This document shows positions 1 through 6,152 of a stretch of DNA of 7,103 bases, in pieces. Origin of the DNA: an uncultured Collinsella sp. (lineage in GTDB: Bacteria > Actinomycetota > Coriobacteriia > Coriobacteriales > Coriobacteriaceae); NCBI GenBank assembly GCA_902470895.1, contig CABRID010000103.1:1-7103 (forward strand), in the 5' to 3' direction. Within the stretch, counting starts at the first letter, position 1; each line of letters opens with the position of its first letter. A program made the position numbers and the translations under genes. The notes under the pieces were generated by a model. It searched no databases. It was not told the origin of the DNA and saw only the letters and a list, made by a program, of their open reading frames with translations.

Positions 1-784
1 CAACGTCGTCGAGGTGTGGGTCCCCGACGACGAGTGCGAGGCCGCCCGCGACCTGACCAGGGCGCTCGAGGACGCGAGGGACGACCTCTCGCGCGCGAAG
101 CAGCGGCTCTCCAAGTTCCTGCTCAGGCACGGGCTCGTCTTCGACGAGAGGACGCCCACCGGCCGCAGGAAGGGCAACTGGACCCGGGCGCACTGGTCCT
201 GGATCGAGTCGATAAGGTTCGCGGAGGGGGCCGACAACGACGTGCTCGCCTACTACGTCGACGCGGTCAGGCGGGCGGCGGAGGAGAAGGCGAGGCTCGA
301 GGGGCTCGTCGAGGCCGAGGCCCGCAAGCCCAGGTGGAGGAGGAGGGTCGACTCCCTGCGCTGCCTCAAGGGCGTCGACACCGCGACGGCCGCCGACCTC
401 GTGTTCGAGGCCGGCGAGTTCTCCAGGTTCGGGAACGCCCGCTCGTTCGCGGCGTGGGTCGGCCTGACGCCCTCCGAGCACTCCAGCGGGGAGAGCGACC
501 GCAGGGGCGCGATCACCAAGGCGGGCAACAAGCACCTGAGGAAGGCGCTGGTCGAGGCCGCGTGGCACTACCTGACGTGCTCGGGGCGGCCGAAGGACCT
601 CGCCAAGGGCCAGGCCCCGGACCGGGTCGCCCGCAGGCATGCCGCCAAGGGCGTGCGGAGGCTGGTCGAGAGGCGGGAGGCGCTGCTCGCGCGCGGGGTC
701 CACGGCAACAAGGCGAACGTGGCCACGGCGCGCGAGCTCGCCTGCTGGGTGTGGGCGGTCGGCCTCATGGCCGAGGAGGCGTAG
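1..784 (+). mobile_element. IS110-family insertion sequence, partial (minimum extent)
   Basis: Only the transposase 3' part and an unknown length of right-end sequence are in the window. IS110 elements usually lack clear terminal inverted repeats and often make no target duplication, and the left end is missing. The right boundary therefore cannot be set from this sequence; it lies somewhere after 784 and probably before the terminator hairpin at 1039. Confidence 0.8.
2..784 (+). CDS. IS110-family transposase, C-terminal part (5' end outside window)
   Basis: The frame is open from base 2 to the TAG at 782-784, so the N-terminal DEDD (RuvC-like) catalytic domain is largely off the left edge; a GTG at 14 is probably internal. 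Numbering from that GTG, residues about 8-40 are a charged helical segment (RDLTRALEDARDDLSRAKQR), residues 84-104 are a second charged helix, and residues 113-175 are the Transposase_20 domain. That domain holds a helix-hairpin-helix-like LRCLKGVDTATA and the family signature WVGLTPSEHSSG, whose Ser157/Ser158 includes the likely catalytic serine, followed by KAGNKHLRKALVEAAW. In the IS110 family the enzyme combines the RuvC-like domain with this serine domain and is guided by a bridge RNA encoded in a non-coding end of the element. Third codon positions are almost all G or C and AGG is a common Arg codon, unlike the kinase and FHA genes. Family call is firm; subgroup is not determined. Confidence 0.92.
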   Translation, partial: NVVEVWVPDDECEAARDLTRALEDARDDLSRAKQRLSKFLLRHGLVFDERTPTGRRKGNWTRAHWSWIESIRFAEGADNDVLAYYVDAVRRAAEEKARLEGLVEAEARKPRWRRRVDSLRCLKGVDTATAADLVFEAGEFSRFGNARSFAAWVGLTPSEHSSGESDRRGAITKAGNKHLRKALVEAAWHYLTCSGRPKDLAKGQAPDRVARRHAAKGVRRLVERREALLARGVHGNKANVATARELACWVWAVGLMAEEA

Positions 785-1127
785 GGGGCCGGTCCCCCGC
801 ACATAAGCCGATCACCCCGGAAGCGGTTCGATCCGAAGCCGTTGAGGCGAACCTCAGGTCCCTTTTCTGCGAGCGCCCAGGGCGCCACACGCGTGCACAG
901 ACTGTCGGTTCGACGAAGAAGCCTCAGCCGTAGCAACGGATTGCCCGGCGAGAGATCGCCACGGGCGGATATTAAACTGCAAAGACGAGCGTCGGGAAGA
1001 CACGCCGAGGTCGCCGCGGACGGGTTGATATAGGGAGAGGGCCTGACCCCATATCGTTGGGGCCAGGCCCGATTTTGCCTCTTGACAATGTCCTGCTCAT
1101 ATTAAAAGGAACGTCCCTATCTGCCGG
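785..1127. other. Gene-free stretch: IS110 right flank and end of the signalling operon
   Basis: No convincing gene is present; the open frames here are short and continue out of phase from the transposase. The first 200 bases hold several small dyads: GGGGG/CCCCC at 784-798, TGAGG-CGAA-CCTCA at 843-856, GCGCC/GGCGC around 875-890, and GTCG-GTT-CGAC at 904-914. If the element belongs to the IS1111 subgroup, this is where its guide RNA would be encoded; in the IS110 subgroup it would lie upstream, off the window. The stretch from about 1077 to 1127 is more AT-rich and contains a perfect TTGACA at 1082-1087, but no good -10 box stands at the right distance. Confidence 0.5.
1039..1076. terminator. 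Strong hairpin, probably a two-way terminator
   Basis: The arms are GGGCCTGACCCC (1039-1050) and GGGGCCAGGCCC (1059-1070) around the 8-base loop ATATCGTT, giving 11 of 12 pairs. On the + strand the stem is followed by GATTTT, a short T-tract that could end transcription leaving the IS110 element. On the - strand the one imperfect pair becomes a G-U wobble, so the stem is fully paired in RNA. There it lies 57 bases after the FHA stop codon, where the signalling operon should end, but the - strand tail (TCTCCCTA) is poor in T. Confidence 0.6.
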
Positions 1128-2066
1128 CTAGAGAGCACCGAAGAGGATGGCATAGGTAGTGGATTCGCCGAGCTTGAGCTCGTCGCCGGGATTGAGTTGG
1201 GCGGAACGGCCGGGCTCGACCTGAATGCAGACGTGCGTGGCCCCGTTTACCACCACGGTTCCGTTGGTGGACGACAAGTCCTCGACGTGCCAGATATTTT
1301 GAGCATCGCACCAGATATGGGCATGGCGGGCCGAGACATCGTCGCCGACGTCGGTAATATCGCCCTCGCCAGTGGCCAGCGCGCCAATCTCAACACCCTG
1401 CTCACTCGGCTGAATCCAGCGCGGGGCGCTCACGACAAAACTGTTTTGTACGCGCAGCAAGCCCAAGGGGTGCGCCGGGGCGGGTTCGCGTTCGCCCGCG
1501 GTCATCGACATGCCAAGCGAACGCGGCGTGGATGTGCCTCCGCCACAGGTCGCGTGCGCGTAGTCGATGGCATAGTTCACCGAGGACCGCACATCCGCCG
1601 AACAACCGACGGCGACAAACAGCACCAGCACGGCCTCGGCGCGCTCGGCGGGCATGAGTTCCGCCGCCTGGGACAGGCGATCGAGCGCGTTGCGATAGAG
1701 ATTCGTGTCCTGGTGGCACTCTTCGAGCGCGCGTACCATCGGTTCACCTGCAGGACCGCACACCATATTGATCACAGCCGTGGAGTCCATGGGATTGCGC
1801 TGGCGCAGGGCCAGTTGCGACATAATACGCGCAGACGAGGTACCGTATTCGGCAAAGTAGCGCTGCTGAAGCGTGCCGACCGGCGCGCGAACGATAAAGC
1901 GGGAAACCCAAGAGCGATCGGCGGCTCGGCTCTGCGGGCTGCGGCCGTCGGCGAGCGGACGGGACGAAAGCACCAAGCCGCACAGCTCGATATGGCTCAG
2001 ATGCGCCGCGCGCTTAAAGATGTCAAACATGGCCCCGCATGGGGTGAGCTCAACTTGAGATGCCAT
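1128..2066 (-). CDS. FHA-domain protein, phosphothreonine reader of the kinase operon
   Basis: This is a 312-residue protein with no signal peptide or membrane segment, so it is probably cytoplasmic. Residues about 225-310 form a forkhead-associated (FHA) domain: DVSARHAHIW (243-252) matches the S-x-x-H core, VEDLSSTNGT (261-270) is the canonical STNG loop, and PGDELKLG (293-300) is the last strand. FHA domains bind phosphothreonine peptides and often read Ser/Thr-kinase targets. The arginine usually seen in the first-strand GR motif appears to be Ala229 (EIGAL), so binding may be altered. Residues 1-220 match no domain I recognise; they include a helical stretch (RALEECHQDTNLYRNALDRL) and a hydrophobic segment AEAVLVLFVAVGC (143-155). 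It is the last gene of the operon, 3 bases after the kinase stop. The ATG at 2066 is fixed by a strong Shine-Dalgarno site. Domain call is firm; partner assignment is inferred from context. Confidence 0.88.
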   Translation of the reverse strand: MASQVELTPCGAMFDIFKRAAHLSHIELCGLVLSSRPLADGRSPQSRAADRSWVSRFIVRAPVGTLQQRYFAEYGTSSARIMSQLALRQRNPMDSTAVINMVCGPAGEPMVRALEECHQDTNLYRNALDRLSQAAELMPAERAEAVLVLFVAVGCSADVRSSVNYAIDYAHATCGGGTSTPRSLGMSMTAGEREPAPAHPLGLLRVQNSFVVSAPRWIQPSEQGVEIGALATGEGDITDVGDDVSARHAHIWCDAQNIWHVEDLSSTNGTVVVNGATHVCIQVEPGRSAQLNPGDELKLGESTTYAILFGAL

Positions 2067-2069
2067 GAC

Positions 2070-3911
2070 CTAGGCCTCCTTGGTCGTAGAAATAGAATCG
2101 GACGATACTTCGACAGGTCCGCCAAAAGTACGGGCAGTTGCGGCTCCACCGGCAAGCGGAGTCGCCATCTGGGCTTTTGTGCGTCGCGGTGCCGAAACGG
2201 GAAGTTCAAAGGCAAAGCCCATCGCAAGCAAAAACCACGTAAGCGTATAGGTTGCAACCAGAGCGGCAACAAGGCCGCCCGTCACGGCGCGTTGGGAAAA
2301 TACGCTACATGCAGCCACAACCAGCACCGGAACCTCGCAGGCAGAAAGCGCAAGCACACCCTGCAGGAACCCCGAGCGCCGATCGCGCGCAAGTGCCCCC
2401 GCGGCAACGCCGGCTATGCCTGGCAGCGCCAACGCCAGTGCGGCAATAATACCCGGTAGCGACCCAGACCACACGAGCGATCCCAAAGTCGCCGTCACGC
2501 GAGCGCCCGACGCCAGCAGCGCGGCCGAAACCACGACCACAGCCCAAACCACGCTGCAAACGACCGCCGCACCGATCATCGCCGCGCGACGAACCGCGCG
2601 GCCAGACGCATCCATGGGGCACGGCGTGAGCGGCTCGCCGCGGAGCGAACGACCGACATGTTGCGCATAGTGGTCACAAAACGCCGAGAGCGCCGCCTCG
2701 ACCGCCGCCGGCTCGGGACGATCTTTTTGATGGCTGGACAGACAGGCCATCACCACGTCGAACAGCTGGGCATCGACAAACGCCAGCGCATCGCGTAGCT
2801 CTTCGGAATCCGGCTCAAGCCCTAGCTGCTGGGCCGCTCGCGCAGCGAGCGCCACATCGGGCTCACGACGAAGCAGCTGAGTCAAATCACAACCGGGCGC
2901 ATGGACACCAATGGGATAGTCGGGCCGCGTGTCCATCTTGAGACGGTAGGGGCTCACGATGTCGCGCGTCTTTTTGCGCGAACCCGAGGTGCCCGAAGTG
3001 CTCGGCGCGGCTTCGTATGGCGCGACGCCGGCAATGAGCTCGTAAACCGTGCTTGCCGCGGCGTAGACGTCAATCGCCGGCGACATACGCAAAGCGCGCA
3101 GGTCGGGAATATCGTCGGTGAGCATCTCGGGCGGGGCATAGGCAACCGTCGCGCGACGCAGCGTGGCATAACGCTCCGCAAACGACGCCTTGCCGCCGGT
3201 ACCGGCCACGGCCGACGCAGGCTCAAGCGCCAGCGACGAGCCAAAGTCGATCAGACACAGGTCAAAGGTGCCCTCGGCAAGCTGCCGGTCAAGCGGTAGA
3301 CGCTCCGTGCGCACCATAATATTAGCGGGCGAGATATCGCGATGGACAAAGCCCTCGCCCACCAGGCTCATACGGCAGAGCAGATCGAACAGGTCGCGAC
3401 CCAGACGCGCCGCCACAAGCGGCGACAGGCGTCCGGCATCGTCCACGGCGAGTCGCGAACGCAAGCGGGCAAGCGTCTCGCCCTCGACCCATTCCATGAC
3501 AATTGCAGGCACACCGTCGACCTCGCCCCAACCATAGAGGCGGGGAAAGCCCTTAAGGCCCGAAAGGGCGCGATGGCATTCATATTCCTCGCGAAATGCC
3601 GCTTTGAACTTGGCGACCAGCGACTCATGGGCGGCATCGTCGTCAAACTCATCGCGCGTCGGCAAGATGAGCTGTTTGAGTGCTACGTCCTCGCCTTGGG
3701 CGTTGACGGCACGCGTCACGCGGCCGATACCGCCACGGCGCATGGTGGCATCGTCGGCAAACAGCATCGTAAAACGACGCAGATAGGCAGGCAGTTCGTC
3801 CTGACCGAGCGCAATGGCCGGCTCAAACCCGTCGACACGCGCCAGGCGCAGGCCGACCATGGGATCGCGACCGAGCGATTGTGGTGTGGTGGATGCAAGA
3901 TCGGTCATCAT
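2070..3911 (-). CDS. Membrane-anchored Ser/Thr protein kinase with atypical motifs
   Basis: The 613-residue protein has an N-terminal kinase domain (about 45-415) and a C-terminal membrane domain. Visible kinase elements are the Gly-rich loop GGIGRV (60-65), VALK with the ATP-binding Lys79, the catalytic loop HRDISPANI with Asp192 and Asn197, IDFGS with metal-binding Asp222, the APPEM motif (259-263), the subdomain IX Asp281, and the subdomain XI Arg398 (KDRP). All catalytic residues are present, so it should phosphorylate Ser/Thr. Oddities: HRDxS instead of HRDxK (Ser194), Arg58 where the first loop glycine is expected, and a long C-lobe insert (about 303-375). About four hydrophobic segments follow, near 443-468, 478-506, 515-538 and 543-568, then a polar 45-residue tail. 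This differs from PknB-type kinases, which have one membrane pass and extracellular PASTA repeats. The ATG at 3911 overlaps the upstream stop (ATGA), and with only a weak ribosome binding site, translation is probably coupled. Confidence 0.9.
   Translation of the reverse strand: MMTDLASTTPQSLGRDPMVGLRLARVDGFEPAIALGQDELPAYLRRFTMLFADDATMRRGGIGRVTRAVNAQGEDVALKQLILPTRDEFDDDAAHESLVAKFKAAFREEYECHRALSGLKGFPRLYGWGEVDGVPAIVMEWVEGETLARLRSRLAVDDAGRLSPLVAARLGRDLFDLLCRMSLVGEGFVHRDISPANIMVRTERLPLDRQLAEGTFDLCLIDFGSSLALEPASAVAGTGGKASFAERYATLRRATVAYAPPEMLTDDIPDLRALRMSPAIDVYAAASTVYELIAGVAPYEAAPSTSGTSGSRKKTRDIVSPYRLKMDTRPDYPIGVHAPGCDLTQLLRREPDVALAARAAQQLGLEPDSEELRDALAFVDAQLFDVVMACLSSHQKDRPEPAAVEAALSAFCDHYAQHVGRSLRGEPLTPCPMDASGRAVRRAAMIGAAVVCSVVWAVVVVSAALLASGARVTATLGSLVWSGSLPGIIAALALALPGIAGVAAGALARDRRSGFLQGVLALSACEVPVLVVAACSVFSQRAVTGGLVAALVATYTLTWFLLAMGFAFELPVSAPRRTKAQMATPLAGGAATARTFGGPVEVSSDSISTTKEA
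2075..2081 (-). promoter_or_regulatory. Ribosome binding site of the FHA gene, inside the kinase 3' end
   Basis: On the - strand the sequence reads AAGGAGG, 8 bases before the ATG at 2066. It encodes the last residues of the kinase (K-E-A) before that gene's TAG at 2070-2072. The site fixes the FHA start and links translation of the two genes. Confidence 0.85.
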
Positions 3912-4813
3912 AGGGCAAGCGCCGCCACGTTATTGTTGAAGTTACCGAGCGCGACGTCATCATCGCCGTAATGGCCGACCCATTGACATAGGTTGGTGTA
4001 ACAGCCCCACAGATTGGCATACTGCTGATACCACTTTGACCGGGGCGAGAATGTCTGACGACCGAACTCGGCTCGAATGACGAACATCTCCCCGACCAGG
4101 CTGTCGCACGGCCTGGGATCTCCCGTAGAGTTATAGGTCGAGACCACGTCATTGGCACGAGAAACATAGCCGTCGAGCATGTTGTACTTGGTCACAAGCC
4201 AACTGTGAATGCTCTCTTCCTCAGCAGCGGAAAGGCCACCGGAGTTTGCATCGCTGTCAGTGTTGCCGCCCGTCGAGCCGCCGTTTACAGACCCTCCGGT
4301 AGAGGAACCCGACCCAGAGCCGCCGCCCGAACTCGACGAATCCGAGCCGGAGCCAGAAGTATCCGAGCTACCGGGCTTTCCGGACTGCTGGGCGTCCTGT
4401 TCCTTTTGCTGCTCGACCTTATTCACCGTTGCCGCCACGCTATTGTTGGACAATCGATCGATGATCTTGGTGTTGGTGAGCACGATGGTTTTGCCATTGG
4501 CAAGCGTGACTTCGTTGTCCGGGGCCTCGGCGCCGTCCGCATCGTCGGTGCCAAACACAATATGCCCGACCACACTTGCCCAAGCATATCCAGTCGTGGT
4601 GCCCAGATCGCTTTTGACCTCATGCCCCACGCGCGGTTCGCGTGCGGCATGCGCCTGCATCATGGACGGCACGGTCATGCCATAGGCAGAAACGCCAGCT
4701 ATGACCAGCACCAGCGAGCACGACAGCAGCACGTACGCCCGAGGCGCCAAGCCCAGTCGGCGTCGGATGCGCACCGCGGCGCCGCGCTTTGTCTGAGTGC
4801 CACCGGGCCGCAT
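3908..4813 (-). CDS. Single-pass membrane protein with Ser/Gly linker and C-terminal extracytoplasmic domain (unknown function)
   Basis: From the ATG at 4813 it has 301 residues. The N-terminus is strongly basic (KRGAAVRIRRR, 9-19), then one hydrophobic segment at about 26-48 (YVLLSCSLVLVIAGVSAYGM) anchors it; by the positive-inside rule the rest is outside. Residues 60-133 are a small domain (TLANGKTIVLTNTKIIDRL). Residues 144-193 are a low-complexity Ser/Gly/Asp linker, typical of surface spacers. Residues 194-301 form a Trp/Tyr-rich domain with three cysteines (236, 271, 276) and motifs such as KWYQQYANLWGCYTNLCQWV. I recognise no family. As the first gene of the operon, overlapping the kinase gene by 4 bases, it may be the sensor or a substrate of the kinase; that is inference. 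An in-frame start further upstream (4870 or 4906) is possible but lacks a ribosome binding site and would place a terminator-like hairpin inside the gene. Confidence 0.78.
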   Translation of the reverse strand: MRPGGTQTKRGAAVRIRRRLGLAPRAYVLLSCSLVLVIAGVSAYGMTVPSMMQAHAAREPRVGHEVKSDLGTTTGYAWASVVGHIVFGTDDADGAEAPDNEVTLANGKTIVLTNTKIIDRLSNNSVAATVNKVEQQKEQDAQQSGKPGSSDTSGSGSDSSSSGGGSGSGSSTGGSVNGGSTGGNTDSDANSGGLSAAEEESIHSWLVTKYNMLDGYVSRANDVVSTYNSTGDPRPCDSLVGEMFVIRAEFGRQTFSPRSKWYQQYANLWGCYTNLCQWVGHYGDDDVALGNFNNNVAALAL

Positions 4814-4818
4814 GCGTT

Positions 4819-4825
4819 CTCCTCC
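4819..4825 (-). promoter_or_regulatory. Ribosome binding site deciding the start of the membrane protein
   Basis: The - strand reads GGAGGAG, 5 bases before the ATG at 4813. No comparable site precedes the upstream in-frame ATG codons at 4870 and 4906. This favours the 301-residue protein. Confidence 0.85.
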
Positions 4826-4827
4826 AA

Positions 4828-4853
4828 CAAAAACACGCCGCTCAGAAGCGGCG
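4828..4853 (-). terminator. Terminator-like hairpin in the operon leader (possible attenuator)
   Basis: On the - strand a perfect 7-bp stem, CGCCGCT/AGCGGCG (4836-4853) with a 4-base loop, is followed by TGTTTTTG, including five T at 4829-4833. This is the form of an intrinsic terminator. It ends a few bases before the GGAGG of the membrane protein gene, so it lies inside the leader. No complete gene lies between it and the recR terminator, which suggests attenuation rather than the end of another gene. No alternative pairing or sensor RNA could be identified. Confidence 0.55.
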
Positions 4854-4897
4854 CATTCATTCAAATCCATATTTGAGTGTATCAGCGAACCCAAAAG

Positions 4898-4983
4898 GTT
4901 GCGCAACGAATGGGCAAATTAAGGATGCGAGCGGAAGCATCCATGCGATAAGCGGATACGAAGCATCTTTGTTGCACAACAAA
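4898..4983. repeat. Two near-identical palindromes GTTGCRCAAC, candidate operators
   Basis: GTTGCGCAAC at 4898-4907 is a perfect 10-bp palindrome. GTTGCACAAC at 4971-4980 differs by one central base and extends to TTTGTTG-CA-CAACAAA (4968-4983). The copies are 73 bases apart, close to seven helical turns, and lie upstream of the signalling operon. They could bind one dimeric regulator, but this is pattern evidence only. Confidence 0.35.
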
Positions 4984-5029
4984 CTCACAGTCGCACGGGG
5001 AAATTATGACTACCCCGTGCGACTGTGAG
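4984..5029 (-). terminator. Intrinsic terminator of the ybaB-recR unit
   Basis: A perfect 17-bp inverted repeat (4984-5000 with 5013-5029) encloses a 12-base AT-rich loop. On the - strand it begins 30 bases after the recR stop and is followed by TTTGTTGTG, a broken T-tract. Position, length and GC content fit a terminator that separates recR from the signalling operon downstream. Confidence 0.75.
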
Positions 5030-5059
5030 GAAAACATACGGCAGGAGCAGGCTCGCCAC

Positions 5060-5656
5060 CTAAATCGCGCGACGGGCCTCGATGGCGCGGCCAAGCGTAA
5101 GCTCGTCGGCATACTCCAAGTCGCCGCCCACGGGAAGGCCGCTTGCCAGACGCGACACCTCGACGCCCAACGGCTTGATGGTACGGGCCAGATAGCTCGC
5201 CGTGGTCTCGCCCTCAATATTGGGGTTGGTGGCGATGATGACCTCGTGGATGTCCTCGTGGCCCAAGCGTGCCAGCAGCTCTCGAATGTGCAGCTGCTCG
5301 GGGCCAATCTTGTCCATGGGACTGATCACGCCGCCCAATACGTGGTAGAGGCCGTGGTAGCTGCCCGTGCGCTCGATCGCCTGGACATCGCGCGGCTCGC
5401 CCACCACGCAAATGCGAGTGGTATCGCGCATCGGGTCCTGGCAGATGGAGCACTCGTCGGCCGTGGCGTAGTTAAAGCAGCGGCTGCAAAAGTGGACCTC
5501 CTGCTTGACCTCCAGGATAGCCTCGGCCAGGCGGCGCGCCTCCTCGGCGTCGGCCTCCAACAGGTAATAGGCGATGCGCTGGGCCGACTTGGGACCAATG
5601 CCCGGCAGACGGCCCAGCTCATCGAGCAGTTTTTGCAGACTGTGGTTGGCACTCAT
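5060..5656 (-). CDS. recR: Recombination mediator protein RecR
   Basis: The protein is 198 residues, the usual full length. It contains the N-terminal helix-hairpin-helix (LGRLPGIGPKSAQRIAYYLL, 14-33), a four-cysteine zinc site (FCSRC at 56-60 and CSIC at 69-72), the Toprim domain starting at ICVVGEPRDV (82-91) with the conserved LGGVISPMD and EVIIATNPNIEGE (138-150), and the C-terminal SRLASGLPVGGDLEYADE. RecR works with RecO and RecF to load RecA on single-stranded gaps; it forms a ring or clamp on DNA in the cytoplasm. The gene starts 13 bases after the ybaB stop with only a weak ribosome binding site, so it is probably translated in tandem with ybaB. All motifs are intact, and nothing suggests damage. 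Confidence 0.98.
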   Translation of the reverse strand: MSANHSLQKLLDELGRLPGIGPKSAQRIAYYLLEADAEEARRLAEAILEVKQEVHFCSRCFNYATADECSICQDPMRDTTRICVVGEPRDVQAIERTGSYHGLYHVLGGVISPMDKIGPEQLHIRELLARLGHEDIHEVIIATNPNIEGETTASYLARTIKPLGVEVSRLASGLPVGGDLEYADELTLGRAIEARRAI

Positions 5657-5669
5657 ATATATGCGTGTC

Positions 5670-5990
5670 TTAGAACGGCATGCCCGGGATGTTGAGGCCG
5701 CCGGTGATGGCGCCCATCTGCTTGTTGGCGAGCTCGTTGACGCCGCGGACGGCCTCGTTGACGGCAGCCATGATCATATCCTGCAGCATATCGACGTCCT
5801 CGGGATCGAGCGCATCGGGATCGATGGTGAGGTTGACGAGCTCCATCTCGCCGTTAACGGTCACCTTGACCATGCCGCCGCCGGCAGAGGCGTCGACGGT
5901 CTGGGACTTGAGGTTCTCCTGCGCGGCGGCAAGCTGCTCCTGCATCTTGCGAGCCTGCTTCATCATCTGCTGCATGTTCATACCGGCCAT
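5670..5990 (-). CDS. ybaB: YbaB/EbfC-family nucleoid-associated protein
   Basis: The 106-residue protein matches the YbaB/EbfC family along its whole length: a Met/Gln-rich N-terminal helix (MNMQQMMKQARKMQEQLAAA), a central beta region (MVKVTVNGEMELVNLTIDP), a C-terminal helix (DMLQDMIMAAVNEAVRGVNE) and the Gly/Pro-rich tail ITGGLNIPGMPF. Family members are small dimers that bind DNA and help organise the nucleoid, and they are often encoded just before recR, as here. The ATG at 5990 is supported by AAAGGAG (5996-6002), 5 bases upstream; the later Met codons lie too far from it. In many bacteria dnaX lies directly upstream, but it is not visible in this window. Confidence 0.96.
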   Translation of the reverse strand: MAGMNMQQMMKQARKMQEQLAAAQENLKSQTVDASAGGGMVKVTVNGEMELVNLTIDPDALDPEDVDMLQDMIMAAVNEAVRGVNELANKQMGAITGGLNIPGMPF

Positions 5991-6065
5991 GATGGCTCCT
6001 TTACGTGCGGCCGCACGCCGAGCTGCAAGGGCAGCCGGAGCACGGCGGGACTTTCAAACTCAAAA

Positions 6066-6074
6066 ATCGTACCA
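6066..6074 (-). promoter_or_regulatory. Candidate extended -10 promoter for ybaB-recR
   Basis: On the - strand TGGTACGAT fits the extended -10 pattern TGnTAnnaT. It lies about 76 bases before the ybaB start, so transcription would begin near 6058-6060. No -35 box is visible, which extended -10 promoters can tolerate. This is a motif match only. Confidence 0.3.
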
Positions 6075-6152
6075 CGGCGCGCGGCGAGAGAGCGGGGCGG
6101 ACGTGTTACCTCAGTCGATATACATGTCCTCCAATACAAACCGCACTCAAAG

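Noticed and set aside
820..845. GGTTCGATCC, resembling a tRNA T-arm
   Set aside because: The flanking bases do not form the 5-bp T stem and no acceptor, D or anticodon arms surround it.
1082..1110. TTGACA as a -35 box in the right flank of the IS110
   Set aside because: No acceptable -10 box stands 16-18 bases downstream; the nearest AT-rich hexamer is only about 12 bases away, and no + strand gene follows.
1197..2459. Open frame of 420 codons on the + strand opposite the FHA and kinase genes
   Set aside because: It runs antisense to two well-supported genes with clear domains and codes for a low-complexity Arg/His-rich product with no recognisable motif; GC-rich DNA often gives such shadow frames.
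3908..4906. Longer start (332 residues) for the membrane protein
   Set aside because: The ATG at 4906 has no ribosome binding site and would place the terminator-like hairpin inside the coding region; the ATG at 4813 has GGAGGAG at 5 bases.
4923..4966. Repeated GATGCTTC-like words in the leader of the signalling operon
   Set aside because: The copies are short and imperfect, with no consistent spacing; nothing separates them from chance.
6116..6151. Short frame on the - strand ending VLEDMYID with GGAGG close by
   Set aside because: Only 11 codons after a GTG, with GGAGG just 2 bases before its internal ATG, too close to serve it; no support as a gene or leader peptide.
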